Assembly (NCBI GenBank): GCA_022925895.1
Contig: JAKSYS010000021.1
Location: 161,047 to 225,046, forward strand
Source of the DNA: Fragilaria crotonensis
Lineage: Eukaryota; Bacillariophyta; Fragilariophyceae; Fragilariales; Fragilariaceae
Length of the DNA stretch: 64,000 nt
Direction of reading: 5' to 3'
Every line of letters begins with the position of its first letter. The first letter of the stretch is position 1. Under the pieces are notes generated by a model. The model did no database searches. It had not been told where the DNA came from and was given only the letters and a program-made list of their open reading frames with translations. The translations under genes and the position numbers were made by a program. Shown one piece after another: positions 31,653 to 41,168 of this stretch.

Positions 31653-31891
31653 CGAACGAATACGGACGTGAACAGTGAGGATACAAGTACTGCACAGTGC
31701 CATGGCAACGTCGTATGGAAAGTATCCGGTACTATTCGTTATATGAATTGTGTATGTGTATCTAAATATTAGCGAGTAAGTGGATGAACGCTACGGCGAT
31801 CATCTCACTCTTTATTTGAGAATCAGTTGCAAGCATCAATCGATTTGTAAGTTATTGTCCATGGGATAGTTTGTCCCATGAACTTTACTCG
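31653..31891 (+). repeat. Element B 3' LTR
   Basis: 239 bp, same sequence as 25369-25607, followed by the TSD copy GTAA. Confidence 0.93.
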
Positions 31892-31895
31892 GTAA

Positions 31896-32028
31896 CCCAC
31901 ACCTGAATAGATTGGACAATGGCCCCCAAGCCATGGCTGAAGAGGCAGCACACGTCTGCGCACCATTTCTGCCACCACTTGAATATCCAAAGCCCAATGA
32001 ACACGCAGTCCATTGGGCGTCCCCATCA
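31896..32028 (-). other. Element C gag/pol junction: in-frame UGA and open linker to the B insertion
   Basis: The gag stop TGA is at 32026-32028 (codons GAA TGA TGG). The same frame then stays open for 44 codons to the B insertion, and after removing B with one TSD copy it continues without a shift into C pol at 25368. A different lineage from B, D-H, with the same arrangement. Confidence 0.75.
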
Positions 32029-33246
32029 TTCCTCATCATCGGAGATAGCTGCGAGAGCTTTGGCCAGTTTCATGTTAGGCTTGGAGTCTTGACTCTTGTT
32101 GCCTTGATCCCTCTTGGGACCACCTTTGAAACCAATACCCTTACAGTCAGAAGGCTTGTGTCTGGTCCACCTGTTGTGATTGGGGCACCAATGGTAGTCC
32201 TTGCCTTCAACAGTCTTGGACTGCTTCTCTCCTTCCTTGGGATGAACATGTACCCATGCTGGAAGATCCTCAATTCTGAACTTGCCTTTACCCTTGTCTT
32301 TCTTGTTTCCCTGCTTGTTGTCCTTCTTTCCACCTCCACTGGCCTTGCCACTTGCTGGATTAGGTTTCTTCTGATTGGACATGAGGGTTTTGACTTGGGA
32401 TTGCAAGGCAATGATAGTTTCCTCCTCTGTAGTCTTGAGGCACCACTGCTCTGATTCTTTCCTGGTTTTGAACTTGTTGAGAGCCCAGTCCATGAGTTGT
32501 TGATACTCAACTTGGCCACCTTCTTCATAGAAGTCTTCCTTCTTCTTGATGTAGTCCACAAACTCAGCATCCTTGCAGGCCTTGTAACCTTTAAAGAGAT
32601 TCACCAGGAGATCTTGAGTTTGTTCACCCCTGGCAGAGAGCTTGCTGACCAATCCAAGAACATAGTCATTGAAGAGTTCAATATCAGAATTGATGTCGCG
32701 CATGGCATGATCGAGACTGGAGAGCTTGGTCCGGACACTAGTGATGGTGGCTCTAGTATCCACATGTGAGACCATAATAATGACCTTGAGGAGGACTGGA
32801 CCTGATCCTTTACCTCCAAAGATGAAGGGATGAACATTGCCTCTGGTCCTGACCTGCTTTTGAGCAGCATCAGTCAAAGAGTTCATGAGACAATGGTACA
32901 TCATGAATGAATCTTGAGCTTCCCTGGCATCCTCATGCATGTAGGTGAGGGCATGGGCTCTGACCTCCTCATAGGAGATCTCCCCATAAGACTCAATGAG
33001 ATCCTTGGAGTTAGCCACATTTCCTTGAATGGGAATGCTCAAGATGTTGAGCCAATCAAAGACTATGGACCTATCCCTGGTTTGATCAAGGAAGAGCTGA
33101 AGATTGTCTGACTTGCAGTCAAACTTGATGGACAAAGCCTCAGTACCAGACTTGAAGAGCTTGGCAGCAGCCTGCTCTGAGTAGTTGAGGACATCAGGAT
33201 TAGCAAAGGCTGGAGCCAATGCAAAATGAGGGGCTGGAGCAGCCAT
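32026..33246 (-). CDS. Element C gag, 406 codons
   Basis: Intact Gag starting MAAPAPHFALAPAF. It contains LSIKFDCKSDNLQLFLDQ, a copia-type capsid region with many helices, and a basic Lys/Gly-rich segment (residues about 300-340). Near residue 365 is WCPNHNRWTRHKPSDC, a CX2HX5HX4C finger that replaces the usual CX2CX4HX4C knuckle. Acidic end ISDDEE before TGA. It lies directly inside the 5' LTR and leader and would be the first product translated. Confidence 0.95.
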   Translation of the reverse strand: MAAPAPHFALAPAFANPDVLNYSEQAAAKLFKSGTEALSIKFDCKSDNLQLFLDQTRDRSIVFDWLNILSIPIQGNVANSKDLIESYGEISYEEVRAHALTYMHEDAREAQDSFMMYHCLMNSLTDAAQKQVRTRGNVHPFIFGGKGSGPVLLKVIIMVSHVDTRATITSVRTKLSSLDHAMRDINSDIELFNDYVLGLVSKLSARGEQTQDLLVNLFKGYKACKDAEFVDYIKKKEDFYEEGGQVEYQQLMDWALNKFKTRKESEQWCLKTTEEETIIALQSQVKTLMSNQKKPNPASGKASGGGKKDNKQGNKKDKGKGKFRIEDLPAWVHVHPKEGEKQSKTVEGKDYHWCPNHNRWTRHKPSDCKGIGFKGGPKRDQGNKSQDSKPNMKLAKALAAISDDEE

Positions 33247-33383
33247 GGGGGACCTTGAAGCTCAAATGAAGTACTTGACTTGAACTGACCCTGATTGATC
33301 AAGGAATGCAGCACTGGGCTTGCAGATGAGCTTAAAAGGTCAAAGAATGAAGCACTTGGCTTGTACTTAGCGCAGAGGAAGCG
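33247..33383 (-). promoter_or_regulatory. Element C leader and primer binding site
   Basis: Directly inside the 5' LTR the complement of the site reads GCGCAGAGGAAGCG (33368-33383), close to the D-arm region of eukaryotic initiator tRNA-Met (GCGCAGCGGAAGCG). This suggests priming from an internal fragment of that tRNA. The rest is untranslated leader. Confidence 0.55.
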
Positions 33384-33926
33384 TAAAGTTTTATTCGCAG
33401 TGTTCGAGACCGCAAACAAGGGCTAAACGACGAATTAGTTATCGTAGGAGCGTTTGTACTCTTTGTAGAAATCTGTTTTACTAATTGTGAGCTTATTTAT
33501 AAAGTGAATTTGGCAAGATTGACCTGCCCTTTGGCAAGATTGAAAGGAGCTTCTTCACTGCACTTTCCTTGTTCTTCTTGTTCTTTGTTTGTTCTTTCTG
33601 GGTTCTTCAGAATCCCTTCTGTAACTTGTTGGTAGATTTGTACTGAATCCCAGAGAATCTTGTGAATATAACATGAATCTGGAACATGTAATATGAACAT
33701 AAAGTGATGCACTTGTTTGTGTTCTTGTTGAGACCGGCTGGCTCCGCGGAACAATTCTCCGCGTTCCGAAGAGCAATGACTTGTAGATATTATGAGAGCG
33801 CTGACGTGTCGCCTCGAAACGGGACTCACCGGAGAAACTTTGGTTGACTGACGGACGGTTGAAGACGCGTGGAACTTTGGACGATAGGAGAGGTAGAGTA
33901 CCCTCAATCCTGAAGATATTGTTTTA
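33384..33926 (-). repeat. Element C 5' LTR
   Basis: 543 bp, two substitutions from 20818-21360 by eye; followed by the TSD ATCTT (33927-33931). Confidence 0.95.
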
Positions 33927-33931
33927 ATCTT

Positions 33932-34165
33932 GTTGTCTATATAGAAGCCTGGAGCCTCAGTACCCTTACGATTGTCGACGACCGGCAAAGATGCAGATGA
34001 GGCAAATAAAGGCTATAATAGAAGTTGTGTGGAGTATATAAAGTACTCCGATTTGGCTAGCTAACCAACTGCCGGCACTTTTAGTACTGTCGTTGTTGCT
34101 AGTACAACACAGCATAGTATGCTCGGACGTTTCGGACATGCAGTGTGATATGCAGTGCAGTGACA
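33932..34165 (-). repeat. Element L 3' LTR, second segment (right of C)
   Basis: Matches 46037-46270. Contains the palindromic GGAGTATATAAAGTACTCC (34031-34049), a TATA-like box. The coding strand starts TGTCACTGCACTGC at 34165. Confidence 0.9.
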
Positions 34166-34276
34166 CACTCCCCCATTGTATGCATGCACAAGGCAAACAA
34201 TGAGTACACAGGAGTGCATTTGCATATTAGGGATCGACAATCCTAGGCATTGTTGTCGTGAGGGTACCAGGGCACT
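34166..34276 (-). promoter_or_regulatory. Element L polypurine tract and 3' untranslated region
   Basis: The coding strand reads AATGGGGGAGTG (34166-34177) beside the 3' LTR. The same tract is found in N at 41169-41180. Confidence 0.75.
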
Positions 34277-35533
34277 TTATATATAGTGTCCCATCATGCG
34301 GTGTACGTGGTGATAGTGGAGCGTTGACCACAAAGATTTAGTGAGGGCGTCAGCGGGGTTGATAATACCGGGGATATGGCAAAGGATGATATCGCCATTT
34401 GACTTCCATTCTTGGATAGCAAAATGATGGATGTCGATGTGGCGAGCTCAAGGAGTTGGGCGACTGGCGTTAATCATGAGGATGGCAGCTTCATTGTCCT
34501 CGTACAAAACCGTGGGCCCTGACTGCGTGTAATTGAGTTCATGTAGGATAGAACGGAGATACTTCGCAATCTTGGCAGCATGGACAGCAGCAATAAACTC
34601 AGCCTCAATAGAACTTGTGGACACAGTCGACTGGACCTTTGACTTGTACGCAATGGGTCCACCACAGAGCATGAACACCAAACCTGTTATGGATCGGCGA
34701 GTCGTCAAATCGGTGGCGTGGGCGGCATCAACGTATCCGGCAAGAGTGGTGGGAAAAAGCGGTCGCGGAAAACTTGGTAGGTCAGGGTCAGGGGTCAGAG
34801 CAGCAAAAGTCCCCATAGGCAAAGAGAGGATAGGAGCCGGTCGCCAATAGAGGAGGCCCCAATCTTTTGTCATTCGAAGATACCGAGCGAGACGTCGAAG
34901 GGAATCAAAATGAATCTTGTTTGGGTGGTCCGAGAATCGTGCGAGCAATGTGACAGCAAAACCAATGTCAATCCGGGCCACAACATATATGTAGATAACA
35001 GCTTCGAGGATACTTCCGTATGCGAACCCGGCGGTGGTCTCAAACTCCTGCAAAGTATTCGCGTCAGCATTCGGGTTAGCCTCGTAGTCGGAGAAGAATT
35101 GCGGGATCGTGGAGAGGGAGAGAGGTTCAATAGGCGTCTCGCTGGACTCGTTGGATGCTGCAGACGACCATCCGTAGTGCGTGAGAAACGTATCAATGTA
35201 CGATTCACATGTTATCTGAATGTACTGTCGTGTTTGTTTGACGTCGATACCATTAAACGAGTTAAGTACCCCTTCGTCGCGGAGATCAATCTTGTCCTCG
35301 GAGCAGATTATCGCCACTAATTTACGGATGGAATTGGCGTTAACGCAACCTATGGCAAGGTCCTCCACTTGTCCTGAAATGAGCATCTTGAATCCATCAA
35401 AACTACCGGTGTAGATACTTTGTTCATGTGTCGTTGAAACGAATCCGTGCCAAGATAGGACTTTGTTGATGAAACGTTCCCATAAGGAGCCAGACTCAGG
35501 GTGGCCTTGCAATGCGTGTTGAACCGGGAGCAC
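34277..35533 (-). pseudogene. Element L RT C-terminal half and RNase H
   Basis: RT from LPVQHALQGHPESGSLW through the catalytic region LISGQVEDLAIGCV. Where copia elements have YVDD this reads QVED, so the first catalytic Asp is Glu. RNase H has AGYVDAAHATDLTTRRSITG, SSIEAEFIAAVHAAK and LYEDNEAAILMIN. TGA at 34448-34450 interrupts the ARHIDI motif (the codon normally there would be Arg, consistent with CGA to TGA); the frame then runs on (NPADALTKSLW) to the TAA at 34277-34279. Probably inactive. Confidence 0.9.
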
Positions 35534-35835
35534 ATGATCGCAAGAAATATCGATTCCATACGTTGTCGCGTACCAATCGGCGATTTTTCATCGATGTAAA
35601 CAAAGGTTGGTTGTTCCGGCGGTGGTGAGTTGGCGTATGCATTCGTAGCGTCGACTTTGATGATGAGGTAGCCTTCGTTAGCGCATAGGGCGAAGAATAG
35701 ACGCATAATCGGGTATTCAATGCATGACAAATATGTTTTGGCGAGTTTCAATTCGGGTGCCGCGCGAGGGGATCCGTCACAACAGTTGCGAGCCTTCCTT
35801 GTTCCGTCTGACTTGATTGAGTAATTCCAATGTTG
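35534..35835 (-). pseudogene. Element L RT N-terminal part
   Basis: Reads LKLAKTYLSCIEYPIMRLFFALC and LIIKVDATNAYANSPPPEQP, the first RT catalytic Asp region (D-A-T-N-A-Y). Frame changes occur near 35836 and near 35560, so it is separate from both neighbouring open frames. Confidence 0.85.
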
Positions 35836-36534
35836 TCAAAGGATGACGGCACCAGGGGACGGATGCACCGGGGAGCCGTACATTTCCTGTTTCGCCATGG
35901 GATCGAGCTGTTTAGATTCCGCTTGAAGCCAGTCGTTCCAGTTGGAAAGTCGCTTGAGTTTGCGTTGAGTGAATCCGCCAAGCGCCTGCTCTTCCGTGGT
36001 TCCAAAAACAGTAGTATTAAGAGAACGCATCATTATGAGTATCTGGCCATGTGACATAGGCTCATGAATGGTAGCGTACCCGGGCTCCTGTGCTACTGGG
36101 TTGGGGACATTAGAAGGGGGGTTGAGAGTGTCCGAACGCAGAGAGTGGATGAGGGACAGTTGATCAACAGAGAGGTTGATCGGGTTGTCCCGTGGACGAT
36201 CGTGGATGGGGATGTAACGGTCGGGAGCGAACACAATCGTGAAAGTCGGGTCGTCGGATGCGGCCGCTGACGCCACCGCGGCGGCGATCGAGTCGCAGGT
36301 AAAAACCGGGGTATCGTTAACGGAGACGATGAAGGCACCAATGTATTTGCGACGGACGTTTCGAATTCGAGCAGCCGTGGTACTGGGGACGATGCCGGAA
36401 ACGTATCCGCGTTTGCGAATGTGACAAGCCGTGATTTCAAAACCAAGGGAAGGATGATCACATTTAATGAGCTGGGTGACAGCGTCCAGCCAATTGAAGG
36501 GGTCATCGGTTATCTCGAGATTCAAGGGTGACAA
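35836..36534 (-). CDS. Element L PDZ-like segment and linker into RT
   Basis: An open stretch of 232 codons between integrase and RT. It contains GFEITACHIRKRGYVSGIVP, followed by RRKYIGAFIVSVNDTPVFT, which matches the shape of a PDZ domain: a ligand-binding beta strand, a SxA-type turn and a GAxIxxVNxxxV strand. The C-terminal part (LGGFTQRKLKRLSNWNDWLQAE, DPMAKQEMYGSPV) is the conserved lead into RT. Assignment as PDZ rests on pattern only. Confidence 0.65.
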   Translation of the reverse strand: MSPLNLEITDDPFNWLDAVTQLIKCDHPSLGFEITACHIRKRGYVSGIVPSTTAARIRNVRRKYIGAFIVSVNDTPVFTCDSIAAAVASAAASDDPTFTIVFAPDRYIPIHDRPRDNPINLSVDQLSLIHSLRSDTLNPPSNVPNPVAQEPGYATIHEPMSHGQILIMMRSLNTTVFGTTEEQALGGFTQRKLKRLSNWNDWLQAESKQLDPMAKQEMYGSPVHPSPGAVIL

Positions 36535-36844
36535 AACAGGACTTTCGGCCGGGATGGAACCATCAAGGGAGAGATGGCGGAGCGCGAGGACATCTTCAAT
36601 TAAATCCGTCGCAAGTGCGGCACATCCGCCCTTGCAGGAGATTGACTCTAGCAGATAGAACTAATCACTAGTAGCAACAGCTTGCAACTTGATTAATTAT
36701 AAAAAGAGTGAGATTTAGGTCTAGGAACACTTCTGACTCCGCCCTGAAGAGTCATCCTGCGGGTCATTGTAAAGCTGAGCTAAATCCTTCGACCGTCGTG
36801 CTTATCCGGGTGTCCGAATAACTTGAACTCATGATAGAATTCAT
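36535..36844 (-). other. Element L linker between integrase and PDZ-like segment
   Basis: No intact frame. Presumed polyprotein linker decayed by stops and indels; nothing recognisable. Confidence 0.5.
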
Positions 36845-37747
36845 TCAATCTGGTGGGGCATCCGTATAAAGGTCGTTCATACCTTCATCGAAACGCCCGT
36901 GGGTGGCGGTCTTGACAACGGCCCTCTGCAAGTCGTAATAGTATAGAACTTTGAGAGTGCGGGAGTACCCCAGAAAAATACCGAGGCGCGAATTGGGGAC
37001 AACACGACCGTAGCGAGGTGTGGTAGGGCGTACGTGAACAAACACGGCACCCAAACGTACGGAGTTTGGATAAATCTGGGAGTTCACCGCCGCACATCTC
37101 ATGAGGGCTGGATGGTCCGTGTGGTACAAAGTTGTACAGGTGGACATAGTGGTAAAATGCATATGGCCAGAAAGCAGGGCGGAGGGCCGCACCAGATAAC
37201 ATAGCACGGAGGCGTTCCCAATAGTTTGATGGGGACGCTCACCTGGACCATTTTGGTGGGAGGAGTCTGGACCAGTGAGCTGAACTTGGTAGCCAAAGTT
37301 GGTGAACGTCGCTCCAATCTCATGACATTTTCCGAGTTCACCACCACCATCCATGCGGACATATTTATCGAGGCAATCCGGGGTATTGTTTGCAAGCCAG
37401 GGATTTAACCAATCAACCGGCGGGGCTTTGGTGGCGAAAGCGCGACCATAGATACGCCCACTAAAGTGATCAGTGAGCAAAACATAACAGGTCTCACCGT
37501 TGAGGCCCACGAGGTTATCGAATCGTGCAGAGTCAGAGCTCCGCTGAATCATGAAAGCGAAATCGATAGATAGCCCTTGGAGGCACGACGTGGCGACCAT
37601 GATGGATGCAGAGCCACGAAGAGCTTTACGGAGCTTGGCGGCAAGGCAAACGGCACAATCGTCGGTGATACCGGGCATGGGAAGTGCTGGTAGACCGCGA
37701 GTGTGGCGACAAGGCGTTGGTGCCAGAGCAACCTGAGGGCAGGGCAA
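36845..37747 (-). CDS. Element L integrase
   Basis: DDE integrase open for 300 codons. Cysteines in DDCAVCLAAKLRKALRG belong to the zinc-binding N-domain. Catalytic motifs are LSIDFAFM, VRMDGGGELGKC and HQNGPGERPHQTIGNA. The C-terminal part has LRLGAVFVHVRP and LGIFLGYSRTLKVLYYYD. The frame differs from gag-protease upstream, the shift lying near 37720-37750. Confidence 0.9.
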   Translation of the reverse strand: MPCPQVALAPTPCRHTRGLPALPMPGITDDCAVCLAAKLRKALRGSASIMVATSCLQGLSIDFAFMIQRSSDSARFDNLVGLNGETCYVLLTDHFSGRIYGRAFATKAPPVDWLNPWLANNTPDCLDKYVRMDGGGELGKCHEIGATFTNFGYQVQLTGPDSSHQNGPGERPHQTIGNASVLCYLVRPSALLSGHMHFTTMSTCTTLYHTDHPALMRCAAVNSQIYPNSVRLGAVFVHVRPTTPRYGRVVPNSRLGIFLGYSRTLKVLYYYDLQRAVVKTATHGRFDEGMNDLYTDAPPD

Positions 37748-40338
37748 CTGAGGCTACCGGCAAGGAGATCATGGGAGACAGAAGAGAACTCGGGGTAGCG
37801 ATCCAGAGAGTGGAGCAGAGACAGGGAAGCAACAGGCGTCGGGAACGTGATGGACAACGGAGTGAGTGACGTTGTGGAGATGGCTCTCGCGACATATCGA
37901 TCGGAGGAACGTGGGAGAGCTGCCGATTGTTCGGCAGTTGTTGGGATATACAACGCCGGTGTGAAGGTCAAGCCGCCGCGGAGGTGCGTGGGTTGCAGAT
38001 GGATGAACGTGTTGAACGTAAGGGCAGTAGGATTACGGTGCGGAAAACGAATGAAACCGTTATCGTTATCTGAGCTCGTCATACTGTAGCTCACAGCGGC
38101 CAATTGCTTCGCAATGGCACAGTGACTGATGATCACTGCAGGGATCGTCGCAGTATGATAAGTACGAACGAAGAGGCAGCACAGGGTCGGTACGACATCC
38201 GATGACGACGTAGGTGACAGTGATGGCAGGCAAAAAGCAGGAGGGAGGCGGAGGAACCCCACTCCGCCAGGATGATGCGGATGACTACCAGCATCGAACA
38301 GGCGAATACGTGTTTGATGGGGTAGAAGGGGGCGGTGTGCATAGAGCAGGGTAGCATCACTCGTGGAGCACACCATGGATCCACTGTCGGCATGAGCATA
38401 AACGGCACGGGCCTCGGAATCGTATGTGCCGACTAAACGTCGGAGCAGGAAATCGTCATGGTTAATAGGCGCAGTCTCGGACGAAGGGGAATCATTGAGT
38501 TGAAGGGACGGTGCGTCAACAGAATCAAACATCAGAGACTGCAGAGAAGTGATGGAACACGTACGCACGTCCTCTTCAGAGAAGCAGGCCTCAAAATCCT
38601 CGTCGTCATGGTCGAGGTGAGAACCACGGACAGCATTACCTTGGTAACCATGTGTAGACTCGATATCGTCGTGGTCGTGCTCGGAAATCATGAGAGCATT
38701 ATCGACAGGATTGGCAGGGGTATCGCGATGATCCGACAATGATGTCAGACTGCGAACGGTACTGGGACGCGGGCGCGTATCACGACCGGTATTGATGCGG
38801 CTGCAAAATTGTGAGTGCGCCGATGCAACTTGAGCACGCAATTGAGGGTGGCGTTGAGCTAAACTTTCAGCCACGATATAGTCGACGAACCGATTACAGT
38901 CGGTCAGAGTATGACCGGGTTGCTGGCATCCGAGACAGACCACAGAATTTGCCTGATTCGTAGACATGGCATGCACGAGGAGATTTATCTCATTATCGCC
39001 CAACGTGATGTTGGTACCGTGGAGGAATTCGTCCATAGGGGGGACAGTTTCGATACGACGTATGGTTGGGGTAGAATTGGAGAATCGGTCTTGTGCATTT
39101 GGCGTAGTGGGAGATGTTGTCACATAGAGTCCGATTTCGGTCGCATATTGCATAAAAGATGTAGCAAGTTGTGACATGGACAGATGGAACGGGAAAACAC
39201 CTTCGTGACGGCCGGTGCGGCGATCACGTTCGACAAGTTGGCGGAATTCGGAGCGCCACTCGGTGCTCAAATTGCGCACACTCAAGTCCAAAGCTTCGTT
39301 CTCGGTGTAATTTCGGCCGGCTATGCGCTCTCGTGCCAAAAAGTTGTGCAAACGACGGAGATAGACACTGAAAGTCTCTGAACGTCGTCGGCGTGGTATT
39401 TCGGTGACGGTATAGATAACCGATTGCAGACGTGGGTGGTGGAGTCGGAGGAGGGAGTAGATGGCATCATATCCGGCATTGGCGGAGCATCCTTGTACCG
39501 CACTGTGCTCACGACTGCCATTCGGGAATACCGTTTCCGTTGATAGGACGCCATAGAGGAGCGAGGACATGAAGGCCTCTTGGTTCCGCACGGACGCCGG
39601 AAGGATGGTCCACCAAGAACCATGCACGTGATCTTCTTGTACCGATTCGTAAGGGGGGCACCAGATTCCCCATTGCAAACAAGTGGCACAAAACAGTTTA
39701 TACCAGTGTATGAAAGAGTCTTGGCGACTGGAATCAAAACGCTGGAATGCTGCTGTCTGGAAGTCCTTGTAACGTACTTCCGACAAGATGAATTGCTGCA
39801 TGTATTCCTCAAAGGATTTGGATCCGTAACGTAGGATGGTCGCGGCGGATGCTGCGGTGCGGCCGGATATATTCGTCGTATGGGTTCGAGGGGTACCGGT
39901 GTTGCGATCTTGAAACAACGTACGTTGTTCCGGGGAATCATCATGCACACAAACATGTCGACGCTGAGATTCGCGACGGTCGTTACTGTCCTGAGAGTCG
40001 CCAGGTGCCGATTGCACTGGTAATCCTCTGAAGTGCATCCCGACGACGGGTGCTGGTGCTGGGGTTTCAACATTGACGTCAATGGGATCATCAAGAAGGG
40101 GTGCAAGGGATCCTCCGAATTGTAGATCCGCGGTGGCGTGGGCTTGAGGGACAACGGTATCTGTCACTCCCTGAGAGCGGATCTCTGAAAGTCCGACCGC
40201 TGACTCATTTCCACTTGTACTTTCAACTCGTCCGCCGACCATAGATGGTACTGTGGTCGATCGATTTTCCCGGCGATTTGGGAGGCCAGACTCTGGGACC
40301 ATGAATCGGATGAGGATGGGAATCGATACGGGTTCCAA
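37549..40338 (-). CDS. Element L gag (main part) and protease
   Basis: 929 codons open from the P insertion. Capsid-like Gag region (SFEEYMQQFILSEVRYKDFQ, RLHHPRLQSVIYTVTEIPRRR), then a classical CCHC knuckle CLGCQQPGHTLTDC near residue 475, then protease VYAHADSGSMVCSTSDATLL with canonical D-S-G near residue 655. The last part (LRLLWHQRLVATLAVYQHF) is pre-integrase, after which the frame is lost. The first residues are not a true start: the N-terminus of this Gag is at 45466-45784, beyond P. Confidence 0.9.
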   Translation of the reverse strand: MEPVSIPILIRFMVPESGLPNRRENRSTTVPSMVGGRVESTSGNESAVGLSEIRSQGVTDTVVPQAHATADLQFGGSLAPLLDDPIDVNVETPAPAPVVGMHFRGLPVQSAPGDSQDSNDRRESQRRHVCVHDDSPEQRTLFQDRNTGTPRTHTTNISGRTAASAATILRYGSKSFEEYMQQFILSEVRYKDFQTAAFQRFDSSRQDSFIHWYKLFCATCLQWGIWCPPYESVQEDHVHGSWWTILPASVRNQEAFMSSLLYGVLSTETVFPNGSREHSAVQGCSANAGYDAIYSLLRLHHPRLQSVIYTVTEIPRRRRSETFSVYLRRLHNFLARERIAGRNYTENEALDLSVRNLSTEWRSEFRQLVERDRRTGRHEGVFPFHLSMSQLATSFMQYATEIGLYVTTSPTTPNAQDRFSNSTPTIRRIETVPPMDEFLHGTNITLGDNEINLLVHAMSTNQANSVVCLGCQQPGHTLTDCNRFVDYIVAESLAQRHPQLRAQVASAHSQFCSRINTGRDTRPRPSTVRSLTSLSDHRDTPANPVDNALMISEHDHDDIESTHGYQGNAVRGSHLDHDDEDFEACFSEEDVRTCSITSLQSLMFDSVDAPSLQLNDSPSSETAPINHDDFLLRRLVGTYDSEARAVYAHADSGSMVCSTSDATLLYAHRPLLPHQTRIRLFDAGSHPHHPGGVGFLRLPPAFCLPSLSPTSSSDVVPTLCCLFVRTYHTATIPAVIISHCAIAKQLAAVSYSMTSSDNDNGFIRFPHRNPTALTFNTFIHLQPTHLRGGLTFTPALYIPTTAEQSAALPRSSDRYVARAISTTSLTPLSITFPTPVASLSLLHSLDRYPEFSSVSHDLLAGSLSCPALRLLWHQRLVATLAVYQHFPCPVSPTIVPFALPPSSVKLFVALHPSWSPRRASKGYLSISLS

Positions 40339-40345
40339 GGCGTTT
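40330..40345. repeat. 16-bp target-site duplication of P (left copy)
   Basis: GGGTTCCAAGGCGTTT, repeated exactly at 45450-45465. Both copies belong to L Gag coding sequence. The length is unlike the 4-5 bp of LTR elements and typical of target-primed retroposition. Confidence 0.8.
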
Positions 40346-40710
40346 ACACAATTTTCTAGTTCAGTTACGCAAAATACGTTCTGTCCGCCGACCGTATTTG
40401 CGTACTCCGAATAGGAAGTTGTCCCGTAAATTTATCTCCGTTCCTTCGCCTTCGTGTCTTCCTAGTATCGTTTCTACACAGACTAAGAGCACACTTCCAG
40501 TCATGAAAGGGAGGTTCCCCGAACCCCCTCGTTTCGATTTGACCATTGTCACCTGTCCTCCTGACAAAGGCAATGATGTTCTTGCAATGTTCTATTCCAC
40601 AGAGCAACAGGGTGATGAGAAATTCAAAAACATTGATGACACATTTCACACTCCAAAATTACATTCCTACGTACGTACTTGGTATGTTTTCTACGTTGCC
40701 AACGACTCAA

Positions 40711-41168
40711 TGTGAGACCCTCCCTAGTACGGCGGCTCCACAAACAGTGACTCGCTTGGGAGTCGGGTTAGGACAAAGCCGTCGCAATGAAGAGGAACGA
40801 ACGCAGAAACAAGAAGGCACGACGCGTGGCGATGTCGATATCAAACGTGCGATGGGTGATGTGTTGACGTTCGTGTTGTGGCTAAGTATATCCTTCGGCC
40901 TCTTCACCCTTACGATCAAATGGACCGGCAAGAATGCGATTGAGGGAATAAAGGATTATATTAGAAGTTGTGAGAACCGATGTGTTTCCAAACACATCGG
41001 TGTTAGACTAGACTAAGCAGAGTAGTGCTGAATGTGTCACCATCATGACAATACCCGTACGATAGTGGATGGTAGTACGGTAACGGCTCCAAGTAACATG
41101 ACCGTGTGCGGTAGCCACTAGCACAGTATCGGAGATGTAGTTATACTGACAATGTTGATGCACTGACA
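40711..41168 (-). repeat. Element N 3' LTR
   Basis: 458 bp, TG..CA. Contains a perfect hairpin at 40977-41000 (CCGATGTGTTT, CC, AAACACATCGG). Confidence 0.94.

Larger units (their letters stand above)
25369..31891 (+). mobile_element. Element B: full-length lineage-1 copia, TSD GTAA
   Basis: 239-bp LTRs at 25369-25607 and 31653-31891 appear identical. TSD GTAA at 25365-25368 and 31892-31895 (the shared GGTAAC leaves one-base ambiguity). It is inserted in C pol just after the Gag/Pol boundary, in the opposite orientation. The coding region is complete with three single-base breaks. This is the youngest and best preserved element of the window. Confidence 0.95.
20818..33926 (-). mobile_element. 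Element C: full-length lineage-2 copia, TSD ATCTT, interrupted by B
   Basis: 543-bp LTRs at 20818-21360 and 33384-33926, TSD ATCTT at 20813-20817 and 33927-33931. I see two substitutions between the LTRs. Gag is intact, pol carries one homopolymer frameshift and is cut by B. Nearly identical to A, so this family has been active recently. Confidence 0.96.

Noticed and set aside
31836-32039. A +1 frameshift from C gag into pol
   Set aside because: The overlapping frame looked suitable, but tracing codon phase across the B insertion shows that pol is in the same frame as gag, behind the UGA.
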